Shown one piece after another: positions 48,795-50,116 of a stretch of DNA of 50,116 nucleotides (positions within the stretch are counted from its first letter, which is position 1; the number at the start of each line of letters is the position of its first letter). The position numbers were made by a program, and so were the translations under genes. The stretch is from Spirochaetia bacterium UBA6919 (GTDB lineage: Bacteria; Spirochaetota; UBA6919): the NCBI GenBank assembly GCA_002450905.1, contig DKAT01000080.1:25145-75260 (forward strand), given 5' to 3'. The notes below the pieces were generated by a model. That model was not told where the DNA came from. It saw only the letters and a list, made by a program, of their open reading frames with translations, and ran no database searches.

Positions 48795-50116
48795 ATGAAA
48801 AATATCAAAAAGATTTTAGTGAGTAACCGTGGTGAAATTGCAATCCGTATTTTTAGAGCATGCAATGAATTAGGTATTGACACAGTTGCCATTTTCTCAC
48901 GGGAAGACTCACTGGCTCTCCATCGATTTAAAGCCGATGAAGCATACCTGATCGGTGATGGAAAACCCCCTGTTGATGCATATTTAGATATTGAAAGTAT
49001 TGTAAATCTTGCTCTAGAAAAGAAAGTAGATGCCATCCACCCAGGTTATGGTTTTCTCTCAGAAAGCACTGATTTCGCCAAAGCCTGTAAAAACGCTGGA
49101 ATCACATTCATAGGCCCCACTCCAGAAGTCATTCGAAATATGGGCGAAAAGGTCTATGCTCGAAATCTTGCTATCAATCTTGGAATCCCCGTTATTCCAG
49201 GTACTGATTCTGCTATAGAAAATGAGAATGATGCTCTTCACTTCGCTAAATCTCATGGATATCCTATTTTAATCAAGGCATCCCAAGGCGGTGGTGGTCG
49301 GGGAATGAGAGTTGTTCGAAATGAAAAAGATCTGATGGCTCAGGTCCAACAAGCACAGTCAGAAGCTAAAAAGGCATTTGGTGTTGCTGATATCTTCATT
49401 GAAAAATATCTTGAGAACATCAGACATATCGAAGTGCAAATCCTCGCAGATCACCATGAAAATATTGTTCATCTCTTCGAAAGAGATTGTTCCATCCAGA
49501 GAAGACATCAAAAAATCATTGAAATTGCCCCGTCACTGAATCTGGATAAAAAAATTGTCACCAAATTATATGATGACGCAGTAAAAATAGCTAAATCGGC
49601 TAACTATACCAACGCAGGCACTGTAGAATTCGTAGTGGATGCAAAGGGAAATCACTATTTCATCGAGATGAATGCACGCTTGCAAGTTGAACACACTGTC
49701 ACAGAAATCATCACAGGCATAGATATAGTTCAGTCCCAAATCAGGATAGCAGAAGGACACCCATTATCTCACCAAGACATAGGAATCAGTGATCAAAAAT
49801 CCATCAAGAAAAATGGCTATGCAATCCAATCCCGTATCACCACAGAAGATCCACTAAATAATTTTCTTCCCGATTCCGGTAGAATCTCTGCCTATCGTAC
49901 TGCCGCAGGTTTTGGTATCCGTTTAGATGGAGCCTGTGCAGGTCCAGGACATCGCGTTTCCCTAGATTATGATTCTCTTCTTATAAAAGTATGTGCATTT
50001 GCTCCAACTTTTGAAAAAGCTGCAAGAAAAATGAATAGAACTCTGAGTGAATTTAGAATCCGTGGTGTAAAGACAAATATAGGATTCCTTGAAAATCTTA
50101 TTCAACATCCAGTCTT
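48795..50116 (+). CDS. pyc: Pyruvate carboxylase, N-terminal part (biotin carboxylase domain), partial
   Basis: The gene runs off the window. ATG 48795 follows GGAGATAG. The first 440 residues are an ATP-grasp biotin carboxylase: KKILVSNRGEIAIRIFRACN (residues 4-23), HPGYGFLSES, ILIKASQGGGGRGMR (ATP lysine), FERDCSIQRRHQKIIE, FIEMNARLQVEHTVTE. The opening SREDSLALHRFKADEAYLIGDGKPPVDAYLDI matches pyruvate carboxylase better than AccC or propionyl-CoA carboxylase, so oxaloacetate supply from pyruvate is the likely role. Without the downstream carboxyltransferase and biotin domains the choice stays inferred. Confidence 0.85.
   Translation, partial: MKNIKKILVSNRGEIAIRIFRACNELGIDTVAIFSREDSLALHRFKADEAYLIGDGKPPVDAYLDIESIVNLALEKKVDAIHPGYGFLSESTDFAKACKNAGITFIGPTPEVIRNMGEKVYARNLAINLGIPVIPGTDSAIENENDALHFAKSHGYPILIKASQGGGGRGMRVVRNEKDLMAQVQQAQSEAKKAFGVADIFIEKYLENIRHIEVQILADHHENIVHLFERDCSIQRRHQKIIEIAPSLNLDKKIVTKLYDDAVKIAKSANYTNAGTVEFVVDAKGNHYFIEMNARLQVEHTVTEIITGIDIVQSQIRIAEGHPLSHQDIGISDQKSIKKNGYAIQSRITTEDPLNNFLPDSGRISAYRTAAGFGIRLDGACAGPGHRVSLDYDSLLIKVCAFAPTFEKAARKMNRTLSEFRIRGVKTNIGFLENLIQHPV

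Overview
The window is about 50 kb of AT-rich, densely coding bacterial chromosome. It looks like a member of, or relative of, the Spirochaetota, probably a deep-branching low-GC lineage; this is inferred. Supporting signs are loose lipoboxes (N, Q or S before the lipidated Cys), motility and chemotaxis genes (fliS, cheD, cheX), a bactofilin, a PEGA/beta-barrel outer-membrane-type protein, SLT and RlpA peptidoglycan enzymes, HD-GYP signalling, and a diderm-style TonB/TolA-like protein. No rRNA or phylogenetic marker inside the window settles the taxonomy. Non-ATG starts are common (TTG for aspS, galU and fliS; GTG for rpmH and rsmA).

Layout. 1-101 is the tail of an exporter-like membrane protein. 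102-2219 (minus) is a soluble-lytic-transglycosylase-type enzyme. 2422-7437 is the classic origin-proximal cluster rpmH-rnpA-yidD-yidC-jag-mnmE behind a good sigma-70-type promoter. The order then breaks: instead of mnmG-rsmG-parA-parB there are two frameshifted remnants (7487-8446), an unusual nested inverted-repeat element (8534-8703), and a solitary short ParB-domain protein (minus). 9322-19789 is a long minus-strand block: an ATP-grasp/FMN-dehydrogenase fusion, a small lipoprotein, a PEGA/barrel protein, gcvT, a TonB/TolA-like protein, and a TPR lipoprotein coupled to metG.

20158-23230 holds an SpsF-type cytidylyltransferase, a GerMN protein, an HpnG-like nucleosidase and a beta-helix protein. 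uvrA (minus) follows, then a lipoprotein-anchored methyltransferase, a GAF/HD-GYP phosphodiesterase and a Zn-ribbon protein. cysS-cheD-cheX (minus) come next, then a GC-rich orphan ORF, a cyclophilin, a tail-anchored unknown, rsmA, a bactofilin, fliS, two tRNAs (Ala, Gln), a CRP-fold protein and queG. 38458-43607 has a 610-aa unknown, galU, an IPT/NHL protein and an HpnH-like radical SAM enzyme. The window closes with aspS-phoH-ybeY-corC (minus), rlpA and the start of pyruvate carboxylase.

Most of the window is housekeeping. The points most worth following up are: the ATP-grasp/FMN fusion; the joint presence of HpnG-like and HpnH-like enzymes without a visible hopanoid cluster; the decayed zone 7487-8800 with its nested inverted repeats next to a parA-less ParB protein; the GC-rich orphan ORF at 31657 with a related palindromic repeat upstream; and a SAM methyltransferase with a lipoprotein signal.
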